The notes beneath the pieces are model-generated. The model saw only the letters and a program-made list of their open reading frames with translations. It searched no databases and was not told where the DNA came from. 64,000 nucleotides of DNA, taken from positions 1,550,001-1,614,000 of the forward strand of contig NZ_JARSBP010000002.1 in assembly GCF_029623955.1 (NCBI RefSeq), written 5' to 3'. Positions 35,027 through 43,824 of the stretch are shown one piece after another. Both the position numbers and the translations under genes were made by a program. Source of the stretch: Mycobacterium sp. 236(2023) (GTDB lineage Bacteria > Actinomycetota > Actinomycetes > Mycobacteriales > Mycobacteriaceae). Numbering within the stretch: the first letter of the stretch is position 1; the number at the start of each line of letters is the position of its first letter.

Positions 35027-36828
35027 GCGGCGCGCCCGTTGATTCCGTGCCGCTGCAACCACAGCTCGAGCAGTGCGATCTGCCACAGCTCGTTGCCGCG
35101 CAGGGGCGTGAGCTTGCCGTTCGGATCGGCGAGGAGACGCTCGACCGCGTCGGGTCGGAACAGCCCGCGCTCCTTGGCGACCGGGGCGTAGAGGGCGTCG
35201 CGGACCATGTCGAGGTAGGGACCCTCGAGATGGGTGAGCGCGGGAACCGGGAAGTAGCCCTTGGGCCGGTCGATCACTTCGGATGGAATCACTTGGCGGG
35301 CGGCCTGTTTGAGCACACCCTTGCCCTCGTGGGCGGTCTTGTACTGCGGCGGGCACGTGGCGGCCAGCTCGACGAGCTCATGGTCGAGGAACGGCACCCG
35401 GCCTTCCAGACCCCACGCCATCGTCATGTTGTCGACGCGCTTGACCGGGTCGTCGACCAGCATCACGGTGGTGTCGAGGCGCAGCGCGCGATCGACCCCG
35501 CCGTCGGCGCCCGCGCGGGCGAAGTGCTCGGTGACGAACAGTTCGCTCGGGTCGCCGTCGGTCAGGTAGCCGGGTGCGACGATGTCGGCGTAGCCGGCCC
35601 GGTCGCGGTCGAAGAACGCTCCGCGGTAACTGGCCACCGAACCTTCCAGCGACGCCGCGGCGGGTTCGCCCATCGGGGGATACCAGTGGTAGCCGGCGAA
35701 CACCTCGTCGGCGCCCTGTCCGGACTGCACGACCTTGACGTGCTTGGCGACCTCTTGGCTGAGCAGGTAGAACGCCACGCAGTCGTGACTGACCATGGGC
35801 TCGCTCATCGCCGCGATCGCACCGTCGAGTGCGGGCAGCATCCGATCGGTGTCGATACGGATCTGGTGGTGGTCGGTGCCGAAACGCTCGGCGATGATGT
35901 CGGAGTACTTGAACTCGTCGCCCTTGACGCCGCCCACGGACTCGAAGCCGATCGAGAACGTCTTCAGACCGTGCTGTCCGGCTTCGGCGAGCAGCCCGAC
36001 GATGAGGCTGGAGTCGACACCGCCGGACAGCAGGCAGCCGACCGGCACATCGGCGACCAGGCGCCGCTTCACGGCCGTGCGCAGCGAGTCGAGAACCGCG
36101 TCCTCCCAGTCCTTTTCAGACCAGTCCGCCCGGTCGGCGCGGCGGGTGAAGTCGGGCTCCCAGTACGTCGTCGTGGTGACCTTGCCGTCCGGTTCGATCG
36201 CCATCAGCGACGCGGGCGGCAGCTTGCTGACACCGCGCAGGATGGTGCGCGGTGACGGCACCACCGAGTGGAACGTCATGTAGTGGTGCAGTGCGACGGG
36301 ATCGATGTGGGTGTCGATATCGCCGCCGGCCAGCAGGGCGGGCAGCGACGACGCGAAGCGGATCCGGTCGGGGGTCTGGGCGAGGTAGAGCGGCTTGATG
36401 CCGAGCCGGTCGCGGCCGAGCAGCACGCGCCCGCTGTCGCGCTCGACGATCGCGAAGGCGAACATGCCCTTGAGGTGGTCGACGAAGCGGTCGCCCCAGT
36501 GGTGGTAGCCCTTGAGCAACACCTCGGTGTCGCTGTGGGAGAAGAAGCGGTAGCCGTGACCGATCAACTCGTCGCGCAGTTGCTCGTAGTTGTAAATGCA
36601 CCCGTTCCAGGCCACCGAGAGGCCGAGGTCGGCGTCGATCATGGGCTGGGCACCGGCTTCGGAGAGGTCGATGATCTTCAGGCGGCGATGGCCCAGGGCC
36701 ACCCTGCCCTGGGACCACACTCCGGCGGAGTCCGGCCCTCGCGGGACCATGACCTCGGCCATTGCCGTGACGGCGCGGACATCTGGGGTTGTTCCGTCGA
36801 GGCGTACCTCGCCGGTGGCTCCACACAC
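35023..36828 (-). CDS. asnO: N-acetylglutaminylglutamine amidotransferase (asparagine synthetase family)
   Basis: This 601-residue enzyme begins MCGATGEV with the catalytic Cys2 of class II glutamine amidotransferases, followed by RGPDSAGVW and LGHRRLKIIDLS, then the synthetase domain with the ATP-binding SGGVDSS at residues 268-274 and SGQGADEVFAGY. It belongs to the branch that amidates the C-terminus of N-acetylglutaminylglutamine rather than aspartate, judged by its coupling to the ngg gene. The product is the osmoprotectant NAGGN. A plain asparagine synthetase is the alternative, but the neighbour strongly favours AsnO. Confidence 0.93.
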   Translation of the reverse strand: MCGATGEVRLDGTTPDVRAVTAMAEVMVPRGPDSAGVWSQGRVALGHRRLKIIDLSEAGAQPMIDADLGLSVAWNGCIYNYEQLRDELIGHGYRFFSHSDTEVLLKGYHHWGDRFVDHLKGMFAFAIVERDSGRVLLGRDRLGIKPLYLAQTPDRIRFASSLPALLAGGDIDTHIDPVALHHYMTFHSVVPSPRTILRGVSKLPPASLMAIEPDGKVTTTTYWEPDFTRRADRADWSEKDWEDAVLDSLRTAVKRRLVADVPVGCLLSGGVDSSLIVGLLAEAGQHGLKTFSIGFESVGGVKGDEFKYSDIIAERFGTDHHQIRIDTDRMLPALDGAIAAMSEPMVSHDCVAFYLLSQEVAKHVKVVQSGQGADEVFAGYHWYPPMGEPAAASLEGSVASYRGAFFDRDRAGYADIVAPGYLTDGDPSELFVTEHFARAGADGGVDRALRLDTTVMLVDDPVKRVDNMTMAWGLEGRVPFLDHELVELAATCPPQYKTAHEGKGVLKQAARQVIPSEVIDRPKGYFPVPALTHLEGPYLDMVRDALYAPVAKERGLFRPDAVERLLADPNGKLTPLRGNELWQIALLELWLQRHGINGRAA

Positions 36829-36875
36829 CTTGGTTCGGTCCCTCTTCTGTGGCTGCTGTACTCGATCTGACGGGG

Positions 36876-36893
36876 CCGTGCGTCAGCGCACGG
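36876..36893. terminator. Perfect hairpin between permease and asnO
   Basis: CCGTGCG-TCAG-CGCACGG forms a seven-base perfect stem. It lies 91 bases after the permease stop and 48 bases before the asnO start on the minus strand. It may terminate the permease transcript or lie in the asnO leader. No T-tract follows. Confidence 0.4.
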
Positions 36894-36983
36894 CGCCGAC
36901 GCTGATTACCCCAGCTGAAGCGGGCCAAACCCGTCAGGCGTATCAAGATCGAGACGGCAGTCACACCGCCTGGTCGACGGCGG

Positions 36984-38552
36984 TCAGGACACCCCTTCGA
37001 GCTTTTCGCCGGACGCGTCAACCTGCTTGATCGGCCCGGTGAACCAGTTCTTCACCGACACGTGCCAGTAGATGAACAGCAGGATGAGCACGCCGCCGAC
37101 GAGCAGCGGGGTGTAGTTCACGTACTTCCATTCGAAGCCGGGGTCCCACGGTGCGCCCAGGTTGGACGTCGGCCACAGTGCGATGAACGACGTGACGAGG
37201 ATTTCGATCAGCGCCACCGGCGCCATCCACTTGTGGTGACCGCGCAGGTTCCACTTGCCGACCGGGAAGTCGTCGCCGGCCTTCCAGCGGTAGTAGATCG
37301 GCACGGCGAAGCACAGGTACAGCCCGACGACGCCGATGGACACGACGGCGAAGAACGCGATCGGCACCGGGGCGCCGTTGATGTCGACCTCGACGAGTGC
37401 GGGCAGCGTGATGATCGCGGCGAGGACGGCCGTGACGATGACACCGTTGGCCGGGATCTTGTTCTTGCTGACCTTCGACCACAGCTGATGCCCGGGGACG
37501 GCGCGGTCGCGGCTGAACGCGAACAGCATCCGCGAGGCGCTCGTCTGGCAGGCCGTCGTACAGAAGAACTGGCCGGCTGTGGAGATCAGCAGCACGATCC
37601 CCATCCACTTGGTCTCCAGCGCCTGGGCGAAGATCACGGCCACGGCGCCACCGCCCGCGGTCACCTCCTCGACGTCCTGGACCGCGAACAGGAAGGACAG
37701 CAGCAGGATCCAGCCACCGATCGCGGAGTAGAAGATCGAGCGCCAAATGCCCTTGGCCGCACCATCGGCGGCGCTCTTCGTCTCCTCCGAAAGGTGTGCC
37801 GACGCGTCATAGCCGGTGATCGTGTACTGCGTCAGGATCGCCGAGATGGGCAGCACGAAGAAGATGAATGCCATGCCGGTCTCGCCGCCGAAGAAGCCGG
37901 TGTTGTTGACGGTCGTGGCGAACACGGTCGAGAAGCTGGCGTGCTGTTCGGGCAGCAGCCACAGGATGGCGATGACGATGGCTGCACCCGCGACGTGCCA
38001 CCACACCGAGATGTTGTTGATGACGGCGAGAAGGTGCGACGAGAAGATGTTGATGGTCGCCGAGATCGCCAGGATGACGAGGAACAGGCCGAACGTTCGC
38101 GTGAGGCTGTAGCCGGCGAGCCAGGTCTCGCTGAAGGTGCCCAGGGTGAGATCGAGGAACGTCGCGCATCCGTAGGACACCGAGGCCAGGATCGCGATGA
38201 GCCCGATGAGGTTCAGCCAGCCGGTGTAGAAGCCGGCCTTGGCGCCGCCGAGTTTGGCCGCCCACCAGTAGATGCCCCCGGAGGTCGGGTAGGCCGAGAC
38301 GAGCTCGGACATGCACAGACCGATGATGAGGATGAAGACCGAGACGATCGGCCACCCCCACGCGATGGCCGCGGGACCGCCGTTGTTCCAGCCGAGGCCG
38401 AACGAGGTGAAACAGCCGGCCAGGATCGAGATGATCGAGAACGAGATCGCGAAGTTGCTGAAGCCCGACCACGATCGGGACAGTTCCTGGGTGTAGCCGA
38501 GGCTTGCGAGATGTCGCTCGTCCTCGTCCAGATTCTCGTGACCCTCGGGCAT
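36984..38552 (-). CDS. APC-family amine/amino acid permease
   Basis: This 522-residue protein has about twelve membrane helices. The pattern LGYTQELSRSWSGFSNFAISFSI, YPTSGGIYWWAAKLGG, TITGYDASAHLSEETKSA and ASRMLFAFSRDRAVPGH matches the APC subgroup of GABA, choline and ethanolamine permeases (Bat1/GabP/Eat-like). It should import a small amine or amino acid by proton symport. ATG 38552 is preferred because GAGGAG lies seven bases upstream; the longer frame has no binding site. It is divergent from glnA4, which suggests that it brings in the amine that GlnA4 glutamylates. Confidence 0.93.
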   Translation of the reverse strand: MPEGHENLDEDERHLASLGYTQELSRSWSGFSNFAISFSIISILAGCFTSFGLGWNNGGPAAIAWGWPIVSVFILIIGLCMSELVSAYPTSGGIYWWAAKLGGAKAGFYTGWLNLIGLIAILASVSYGCATFLDLTLGTFSETWLAGYSLTRTFGLFLVILAISATINIFSSHLLAVINNISVWWHVAGAAIVIAILWLLPEQHASFSTVFATTVNNTGFFGGETGMAFIFFVLPISAILTQYTITGYDASAHLSEETKSAADGAAKGIWRSIFYSAIGGWILLLSFLFAVQDVEEVTAGGGAVAVIFAQALETKWMGIVLLISTAGQFFCTTACQTSASRMLFAFSRDRAVPGHQLWSKVSKNKIPANGVIVTAVLAAIITLPALVEVDINGAPVPIAFFAVVSIGVVGLYLCFAVPIYYRWKAGDDFPVGKWNLRGHHKWMAPVALIEILVTSFIALWPTSNLGAPWDPGFEWKYVNYTPLLVGGVLILLFIYWHVSVKNWFTGPIKQVDASGEKLEGVS

Positions 38553-38553
38553 T

Positions 38554-38565
38554 GAGGAGCTCCTC
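38554..38565 (-). promoter_or_regulatory. Self-complementary ribosome binding site of the permease
   Basis: GAGGAGCTCCTC is a perfect 12-base palindrome that contains the Shine-Dalgarno GAGGAG directly before ATG 38552. In RNA the site could pair between two transcripts or with flanking sequence, which would lower translation. This is an inference from sequence. Confidence 0.45.
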
Positions 38566-38609
38566 TGTGAGAATGCAGCGCATGGACCAGCGCTGGCACC
38601 ACTGTCGGA

Positions 38610-38626
38610 CAATAGAGCGCCTATTG
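38610..38626. promoter_or_regulatory. Inverted repeat, candidate operator between permease and glnA4
   Basis: CAATAG-AGCGC-CTATTG is a perfect six-base inverted repeat in the divergent intergenic region; CCAGCGCTGG at 38587-38596 is a second, shorter palindrome. The FadR-type regulator encoded at 42998 is the best candidate to bind here and control both directions. Confidence 0.5.
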
Positions 38627-38744
38627 GTCTGGTGTCCTACCTTTGGACATGAAAATCTGTTCGTGGGATTGTGAGTGCCCGACCGCGCAGCGTCGGCTAA
38701 AGGTCGGTTGGCGGACGACACCGTAGGAAGGTCAGGCTGAGCTG

Positions 38745-40109
38745 ATGAGCGCACGCGGCATGCTGTCGAAGGCGGTACTGGAGCAACAGGTCGCCGAGGG
38801 GGACATCGACACCGTCATCGTCGCGTTCTGCGATATGCAGGGACGGCTGACCGGCAAGCGGATCTCCGCACGCCTGTTCGTCGAGGACGTCGCCGAGCAC
38901 GGCGCCGAGTGCTGCAACTACCTACTCGCCGTCGACGTTGACAACAACACCGTGGACGGCTACGCGATCTCCAGCTGGGAGACCGGCTACGGCGACATGG
39001 TGATGACCCCGGACTTCTCCACCTTGCGGCTGCTGCCGTGGCTGCCCGGCACCGCGATGGTGATGGCTGACCTGTCATGGACCGACGGCCGGCCCGTGAC
39101 GCAGGCGCCGCGCACGGTGCTACGCACACAGCTGGACCGTCTCGCCGAGCGCGGCCTCGGCGCCGTCGCGGCCACCGAACTGGAGTTCATGGTCTTCGAC
39201 GACACCTACCGCAACGCGTGGAAGGCCGGCTACCGCGACCTGACACCGGCCACCGACTACAACATCGACTACGCGATGCTGGCGTCCACGCGGATGGAGC
39301 CGCTGCTGCGCGACATCCGGCTCGGGATGGAAGGCGCAGGTCTTTACTGCGAAGGCGTCAAGGGCGAGTGCAACCTCGGCCAGCAGGAGATCGGCTTCCG
39401 ATACGACGAAGCGCTCGTCGTCTGCGACAACCACACCATCTACAAGAACGGCGCCAAGGAAATCGCCGACCAGCACGGCAAGAGCCTGACATTCATGGCG
39501 AAATTCGATGAGCGCGAAGGCAACAGCTGCCACATCCACATCTCCTTCCGCGGCCAGGACGGTTCGGCTGTGTTCGCCGATGACGCCGACGAACTGGGCA
39601 TGTCGCCGATGTTCCGCAGCTTCGTCGCCGGCCAGCTCGCCACGCTGCGCGAGATGACGCTGTTCTATGCGCCGAACATCAACTCCTACAAGCGTTTCGT
39701 GGACGGCAGCTTCGCGCCGACCGCAGTGGCATGGGGGATCGACAACAGGACGTGTGCGCTGCGGGTGGTGGGCCACGGCCATGGGATGCGGATGGAATGT
39801 CGCGCTCCCGGTGGCGATGTCAACCAGTACCTGGCGGTGTCCGCGTTGATCGCGGGCGGCCTGTACGGCATCGAGAACGAGCTGGAACTCGAAGAGGCGA
39901 TGCAGGGCAACGCCTACACCAGCGGCGCCGACCGGCTGCCGACGACGATGGCCGAGGCTGCCGACCTGTTCGACAAGTCCACCGTGGCGCGCAACGCGTT
40001 CGGTGACGACGTCGTCGACCACTACCTCAACAACGCGCGCGTCGAACTGAAGGCGTTCAACTCGGCCGTCACGGATTGGGAGAGGAAGCGTGGCTTTGAA
40101 CGCCTCTAG
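38745..40109 (+). CDS. glnA4: Glutamine synthetase-like gamma-glutamyl amine ligase
   Basis: This 454-residue protein belongs to the glutamine synthetase fold (ATELEFMVFDD, GNSCHIHISFRGQDG, NINSYKRFVDGSFAPTAVAWGIDNR, RMECRAPGGDVNQYLAVSA), but to the GlnA4 branch (Rv2860c-like), not the ammonium-assimilating GlnA1. In Streptomyces coelicolor GlnA4 has been reported to glutamylate ethanolamine, the first step of its use as nitrogen and carbon source. The downstream hydrolase, aldehyde dehydrogenase and SDR fit such a pathway. It overlaps the next gene by 20 bases. Polyamines are the alternative substrate. Confidence 0.92.
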   Translation: MSARGMLSKAVLEQQVAEGDIDTVIVAFCDMQGRLTGKRISARLFVEDVAEHGAECCNYLLAVDVDNNTVDGYAISSWETGYGDMVMTPDFSTLRLLPWLPGTAMVMADLSWTDGRPVTQAPRTVLRTQLDRLAERGLGAVAATELEFMVFDDTYRNAWKAGYRDLTPATDYNIDYAMLASTRMEPLLRDIRLGMEGAGLYCEGVKGECNLGQQEIGFRYDEALVVCDNHTIYKNGAKEIADQHGKSLTFMAKFDEREGNSCHIHISFRGQDGSAVFADDADELGMSPMFRSFVAGQLATLREMTLFYAPNINSYKRFVDGSFAPTAVAWGIDNRTCALRVVGHGHGMRMECRAPGGDVNQYLAVSALIAGGLYGIENELELEEAMQGNAYTSGADRLPTTMAEAADLFDKSTVARNAFGDDVVDHYLNNARVELKAFNSAVTDWERKRGFERL

Positions 40110-40854
40110 GCCCGTGATCGGGTTGACCACCTATCTGCAGCAGGCGCAGACCGGCGTGTGGGATGTGCGGGCCAGCTTCCTGCCCGCCATCTACTTCGAG
40201 GGTGTGGGCATGGCAGGCGGAATCGCGATGCTGGTGCCGCCGCAGCCCGTCGACGACGCGATCGCCGAGCGGCTCCTCGACGGGCTCGACGGCCTCATCA
40301 TCACCGGGGGACGCGATGTGGACCCGTCCATGTACGGGACGCAACGTCACCCGGCCACCGACGAACCGGTGGCCGATACCCGCACCCGCGATGCGCTCGA
40401 GTTCACGCTGCTGCGCGCGGCGTTGCGCCGGCGCATGCCGGTGCTCGGCATCTGCCGGGGCGCTCAGGTGCTCAACGTCGCGCTCGGCGGCACCTTGCAC
40501 CAGCATCTGCCGGATGTGGTGGGGCACACCCGTCACCAGCAGGGCAACGCGGTGTTCACGACGTCGTCGATCACGACCGTCCCCGGCACCCGGGTGGCCG
40601 CACTCGTCGGCCCGGACACCCAGGCGCAGTGCTACCACCACCAGGCCATCGACCGGCTCGGCGACGGGCTCATCGTCAGTGCGTCCGACACCGACGGTGT
40701 CGTCGAAGCCGTCGAGGTCGACCCCACGCAGCATCCGGACAGCTGGGTCGTTGCGGTGCAATGGCATCCGGAAGAACGGCTCGACGACCTACGACTGTTC
40801 GCGGGGCTCGTCGGCGCCGCGACCGCCTATGCGAACCAGAAAGTGAGCGCATGA
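40090..40854 (+). CDS. Gamma-glutamyl hydrolase, class I amidotransferase type (PuuD-like)
   Basis: This 254-residue enzyme has the class I glutamine amidotransferase fold: GLIITGGRDVDP, the nucleophile Cys in LGICRGAQVLNVALGG, and QWHPE near the C-terminus. It matches Rv2859c and PuuD, which releases glutamate from gamma-glutamyl-aminobutyrate. Here it would act at the end of the gamma-glutamylated amine pathway. GTG 40090 lies inside the end of glnA4, and its stop overlaps the aldehyde dehydrogenase start as ATGA, so translation of the three genes is coupled. Confidence 0.92.
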   Translation: MALNASRPVIGLTTYLQQAQTGVWDVRASFLPAIYFEGVGMAGGIAMLVPPQPVDDAIAERLLDGLDGLIITGGRDVDPSMYGTQRHPATDEPVADTRTRDALEFTLLRAALRRRMPVLGICRGAQVLNVALGGTLHQHLPDVVGHTRHQQGNAVFTTSSITTVPGTRVAALVGPDTQAQCYHHQAIDRLGDGLIVSASDTDGVVEAVEVDPTQHPDSWVVAVQWHPEERLDDLRLFAGLVGAATAYANQKVSA

Positions 40855-42218
40855 CCGTCAGCGAAGTGATCAACCCCGCGACCGAGGAACTGCTGCGCAG
40901 CGTCGAGCAGACCGACGAAGCCGGGACCGACGACGCCATCGCGCGAGCCAAGGTGGCTCAGCGGGGATGGGCGCGGCTGGCGCCGGCCGAACGGGCCGCC
41001 GCGCTGCGGTCTTTCGCGGCGGTGGTCGATGCGCACGTCGAGGAGCTGGCCAGACTCGAGGTGGCCAACTCCGGTCACCCGATCGGCAACGCGCGGTGGG
41101 AGGCCGGACACGTCCGCGATGTCCTGCAGTTCTACTCGGCAACGCCGGAACGATTGTCCGGCAAGCAGATTCCCGTTGCCGGCGGCCTCGACGTCACGTT
41201 TAACGAACCCCTGGGCGTCATCGGCGTCATCACGCCGTGGAATTTCCCGATGACCATCGCGGCATGGGGTTTCGCGCCGGCGCTCGCCGCGGGCAACGCG
41301 GTGCTCGTCAAGCCTGCCGAATGGACCCCGCTGACCACGATGCGCCTCGGTGAACTCGCGGTCGAAGCCGGCCTGCCCGCCGACCTGTTCCAGGTGCTGC
41401 CGGGCCGAGGATCGGTGGTGGGGGAGCGGTTCGTCAGCCACCCCGATGTCCGCAAGATCGTGTTCACCGGATCCACCGAAGTGGGCACCCGGGTGATGGC
41501 CGGGGCGGCTGCGCAGGTCAAGCGCGTCACCCTCGAGCTCGGCGGTAAGAGCGCCAACATCATCTTCGACGACTGCGATCTGGAGCGGGCCGCCGCGGCG
41601 GCGCCCTACGGCGTTTTCGACAACTCCGGGCAGGACTGCTGCGCGCGCAGCCGTATCCTTGTGCAGCGCAGTGTCTTCGACAGATTCATGGAGCTGTTCG
41701 AACCGGCCGTCAAGGGTGTCGTGGTCGGCGATCCCGGTGCCGACGGCACCGAGATGGGACCGCTGGTGTCGAAGGCCCACTGGAACTCGGTGTCGTCGTA
41801 TGTGCCCGACGGTGCGCCGGTCGCGTTCCGGGGGTCCGCCCCCCAAGGTCCCGGATTCTGGTTCCCGCCAACGGTGCTCACACCGCCGCGCGACGACCGC
41901 ACCGTCGTCGACGAGATCTTCGGGCCCGTGGTGACGGTGCTGCCGTTCGACGACGAAGCAGATGCCATCGCTGTGGCCAACGACACCGTCTATGGGTTGT
42001 CCGGTTCGATCTGGACGGAGAACCTGTCGCGTGCGCTGCGGGTGTCGCGCGCCGTGGAATCGGGCAATCTGTCGGTCAATTCGCACTCGTCGGTGCGCTA
42101 CAACACGCCGTTCGGCGGGTTCAAACAATCCGGGCTCGGCCGTGAACTCGGGCCCGACGCCCCGCTGTCGTTCACCGAAACCAAGAACGTCTTTTTTGCC
42201 GTACAGGAGGCCAACTAA
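40851..42218 (+). CDS. Aldehyde dehydrogenase (Rv2858c / AldC-like)
   Basis: This 455-residue NAD(P)-dependent enzyme has VITPWNFPMTIAAWGFAPAL, FTGSTEVGTRVM, the general base Glu in TLELGGKS and the catalytic Cys in NSGQDCCARSRIL, then EIFGPVVTVLPF. It oxidises an aldehyde to the acid; in this operon the likely substrate is the gamma-glutamylated aldehyde made by the SDR. ATG 40851 overlaps the preceding stop. A long in-frame extension upstream runs inside the hydrolase gene and is not real. Confidence 0.94.
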   Translation: MTVSEVINPATEELLRSVEQTDEAGTDDAIARAKVAQRGWARLAPAERAAALRSFAAVVDAHVEELARLEVANSGHPIGNARWEAGHVRDVLQFYSATPERLSGKQIPVAGGLDVTFNEPLGVIGVITPWNFPMTIAAWGFAPALAAGNAVLVKPAEWTPLTTMRLGELAVEAGLPADLFQVLPGRGSVVGERFVSHPDVRKIVFTGSTEVGTRVMAGAAAQVKRVTLELGGKSANIIFDDCDLERAAAAAPYGVFDNSGQDCCARSRILVQRSVFDRFMELFEPAVKGVVVGDPGADGTEMGPLVSKAHWNSVSSYVPDGAPVAFRGSAPQGPGFWFPPTVLTPPRDDRTVVDEIFGPVVTVLPFDDEADAIAVANDTVYGLSGSIWTENLSRALRVSRAVESGNLSVNSHSSVRYNTPFGGFKQSGLGRELGPDAPLSFTETKNVFFAVQEAN

Positions 42219-42992
42219 ATGGATCTGACCCAACGCCTGGCAGGCAAGGTCGCCGTGATCACCGGCGGCGCCAGCGGTATCGGGCTGGCGTCAGCCAAGC
42301 GGATGAAGGCCGAAGGCGCGACCATCGTGATCGGTGACATCGACCCGGCCACCGGCAAAACCGTCGCCGACGACCTCAACGGCACGTTCGTCCAGGTCGA
42401 CGTCTCCGACCAGGTCGCCGTCGACGTGCTGTTCGACACTGCGGCCGAAACCTACGGGTCGGTGGACATCGCTTTCAACAACGCCGGCATCAGCCCGCCG
42501 GAGGACGACCTGATCGAGGTCACCGGGATCGACGCGTGGGACCGGGTGCAGGACATCAATCTCAAGTCGGTCTTCTTCTGCTGCAAGGCGGCATTGCGGC
42601 ACATGGTGCCGGCACAGAAGGGCTCTATCGTCAACACTGCATCGTTCGTGGCGGTGATGGGGTCGGCGACGTCGCAGATCTCGTACACCGCCTCCAAGGG
42701 CGGTGTGTTGGCGATGTCGCGGGAACTCGGTGTGCAGTACGCGCGGCAGGGAATTCGCGTCAACGCGCTGTGCCCCGGGCCGGTGAACACGCCGCTGCTG
42801 CAGGAGCTGTTCGCCAAGGATCCTGAGCGTGCGGCGCGTCGCCTCGTGCACGTGCCGGTCGGACGGTTCGCCGAGCCGGAGGAGCTAGCGGCGTCTGTTG
42901 CATTCCTGGCCAGCGATGACGCGTCGTTCATCACCGCGTCGACGTTCCTCGTCGACGGCGGCATCAGCGGCCACTACGTGACGCCGCTGTAG
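42219..42992 (+). CDS. Short-chain dehydrogenase (Rv2857c-like)
   Basis: This 257-residue SDR has TGGASGIGLA near residues 16-25, FNNAGISPP, the active-site Ser-Tyr-Lys in SQISYTASKGG and a typical C-terminus FLVDGGISGHYV. It starts one base after the aldehyde dehydrogenase stop codon. In the proposed pathway it oxidises a gamma-glutamylated alcohol such as gamma-glutamylethanolamide to the aldehyde; this is an inference from the operon. Confidence 0.93.
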   Translation: MDLTQRLAGKVAVITGGASGIGLASAKRMKAEGATIVIGDIDPATGKTVADDLNGTFVQVDVSDQVAVDVLFDTAAETYGSVDIAFNNAGISPPEDDLIEVTGIDAWDRVQDINLKSVFFCCKAALRHMVPAQKGSIVNTASFVAVMGSATSQISYTASKGGVLAMSRELGVQYARQGIRVNALCPGPVNTPLLQELFAKDPERAARRLVHVPVGRFAEPEELAASVAFLASDDASFITASTFLVDGGISGHYVTPL

Positions 42993-42997
42993 AAACC

Positions 42998-43729
42998 ATG
43001 TCAGCCGAGCCGGATCCGACTGAGGGCGTCGACGCCAGCGATGCGTTGCTGCGTCCCGTTCGGCCACTCAACGCGTTCGAGGACACCGTCGAGCGGCTGC
43101 TGCAGACGATCCGGCTGGGCGTGCTGCATCCGGGGGAGTCGTTGCCGCCGGAGCGCGAACTCGCCGGGCGTCTCGGCGTGAGTCGAGACACCGTGCGGGA
43201 AGCGATCAAATCACTGTCCGACGCCGGCTATCTGGTGTCGCGCCGCGGCCGCTACGGCGGCACCTTCCTGGCCGACGAACTGCCGACGCCGTCGACCGCA
43301 GCCGTCGAATTCCACGGCGCCGAGATCGACGACGCGGTGCGGCTACGGGAGATCTTGGAAGTCGGCGCGGCGCGGATGGCCGCGGGCCGCACCCTCGCGG
43401 CGGCCGAACGAGAAGCGTTGTGGAGCAGGCTGACCGACGTGCGCGAGTCTTCCCCGGAGGACTACCGCCGGCTGGATTCGCGTCTGCACCTGGCGATCGC
43501 CGAGGCGGCGGGCGTGCCGTCTCTGGTGCCGTTGGTGGCGCAGAATCGTATGCGGCTCAACGAGTTGCTGGACTGCATCCCATTGCTGTCGCGCAACATC
43601 GCGCACTCCGACGAACAGCACGAGGCAATCGTGATGGCGATCCTGGCCGGGGACGCCGACACCGCGGCAACCATCATGGCGGCCCACGTCTGGGGCTCGG
43701 CGGCGCTGCTGCACGGTTTTCTGGACTGA
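42998..43729 (+). CDS. FadR-type GntR regulator
   Basis: This 243-residue protein has the GntR winged helix (ESLPPERELAGRLGVSRDTVREAIKSL) and an FCD ligand-binding domain (LREILEVGAARMAAGRTLA, DYRRLDSRLHLAIAEAAG, SDEQHEAIVMAILAGDADTA) with the metal-coordinating Asp and His residues. It is five bases downstream of the SDR gene and is probably the local regulator of the permease and glnA4 operons, responding to an acidic intermediate. Confidence 0.93.
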   Translation: MSAEPDPTEGVDASDALLRPVRPLNAFEDTVERLLQTIRLGVLHPGESLPPERELAGRLGVSRDTVREAIKSLSDAGYLVSRRGRYGGTFLADELPTPSTAAVEFHGAEIDDAVRLREILEVGAARMAAGRTLAAAEREALWSRLTDVRESSPEDYRRLDSRLHLAIAEAAGVPSLVPLVAQNRMRLNELLDCIPLLSRNIAHSDEQHEAIVMAILAGDADTAATIMAAHVWGSAALLHGFLD

Positions 43730-43812
43730 GGTTCACCCCTGCACCGCGAGCGCGCGTGTCGCCACGCCGACACGCCGCGATGGCTGGCATTATGTGCGCG
43801 CTCGCCGGGGAC

Positions 43813-43818
43813 TACATT
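43813..43818 (+). promoter_or_regulatory. -10 element for a leaderless ArsR-type transcript
   Basis: TACATT ends six bases before GTG 43825. The more upstream ATG codons at 43780 and 43792 have no ribosome binding site. Confidence 0.5.
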
Positions 43819-43824
43819 GCAGTT

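Noticed and set aside
33713..35191. A 492-codon plus-strand open frame across ngg
   Set aside because: It is the complement of ngg and the start of its upstream neighbour; ngg has intact GNAT and ATP-grasp motifs.
37062..38555. A 497-codon open frame on the plus strand across the permease
   Set aside because: It mirrors the permease gene and consists of polar, low-complexity sequence without domains.
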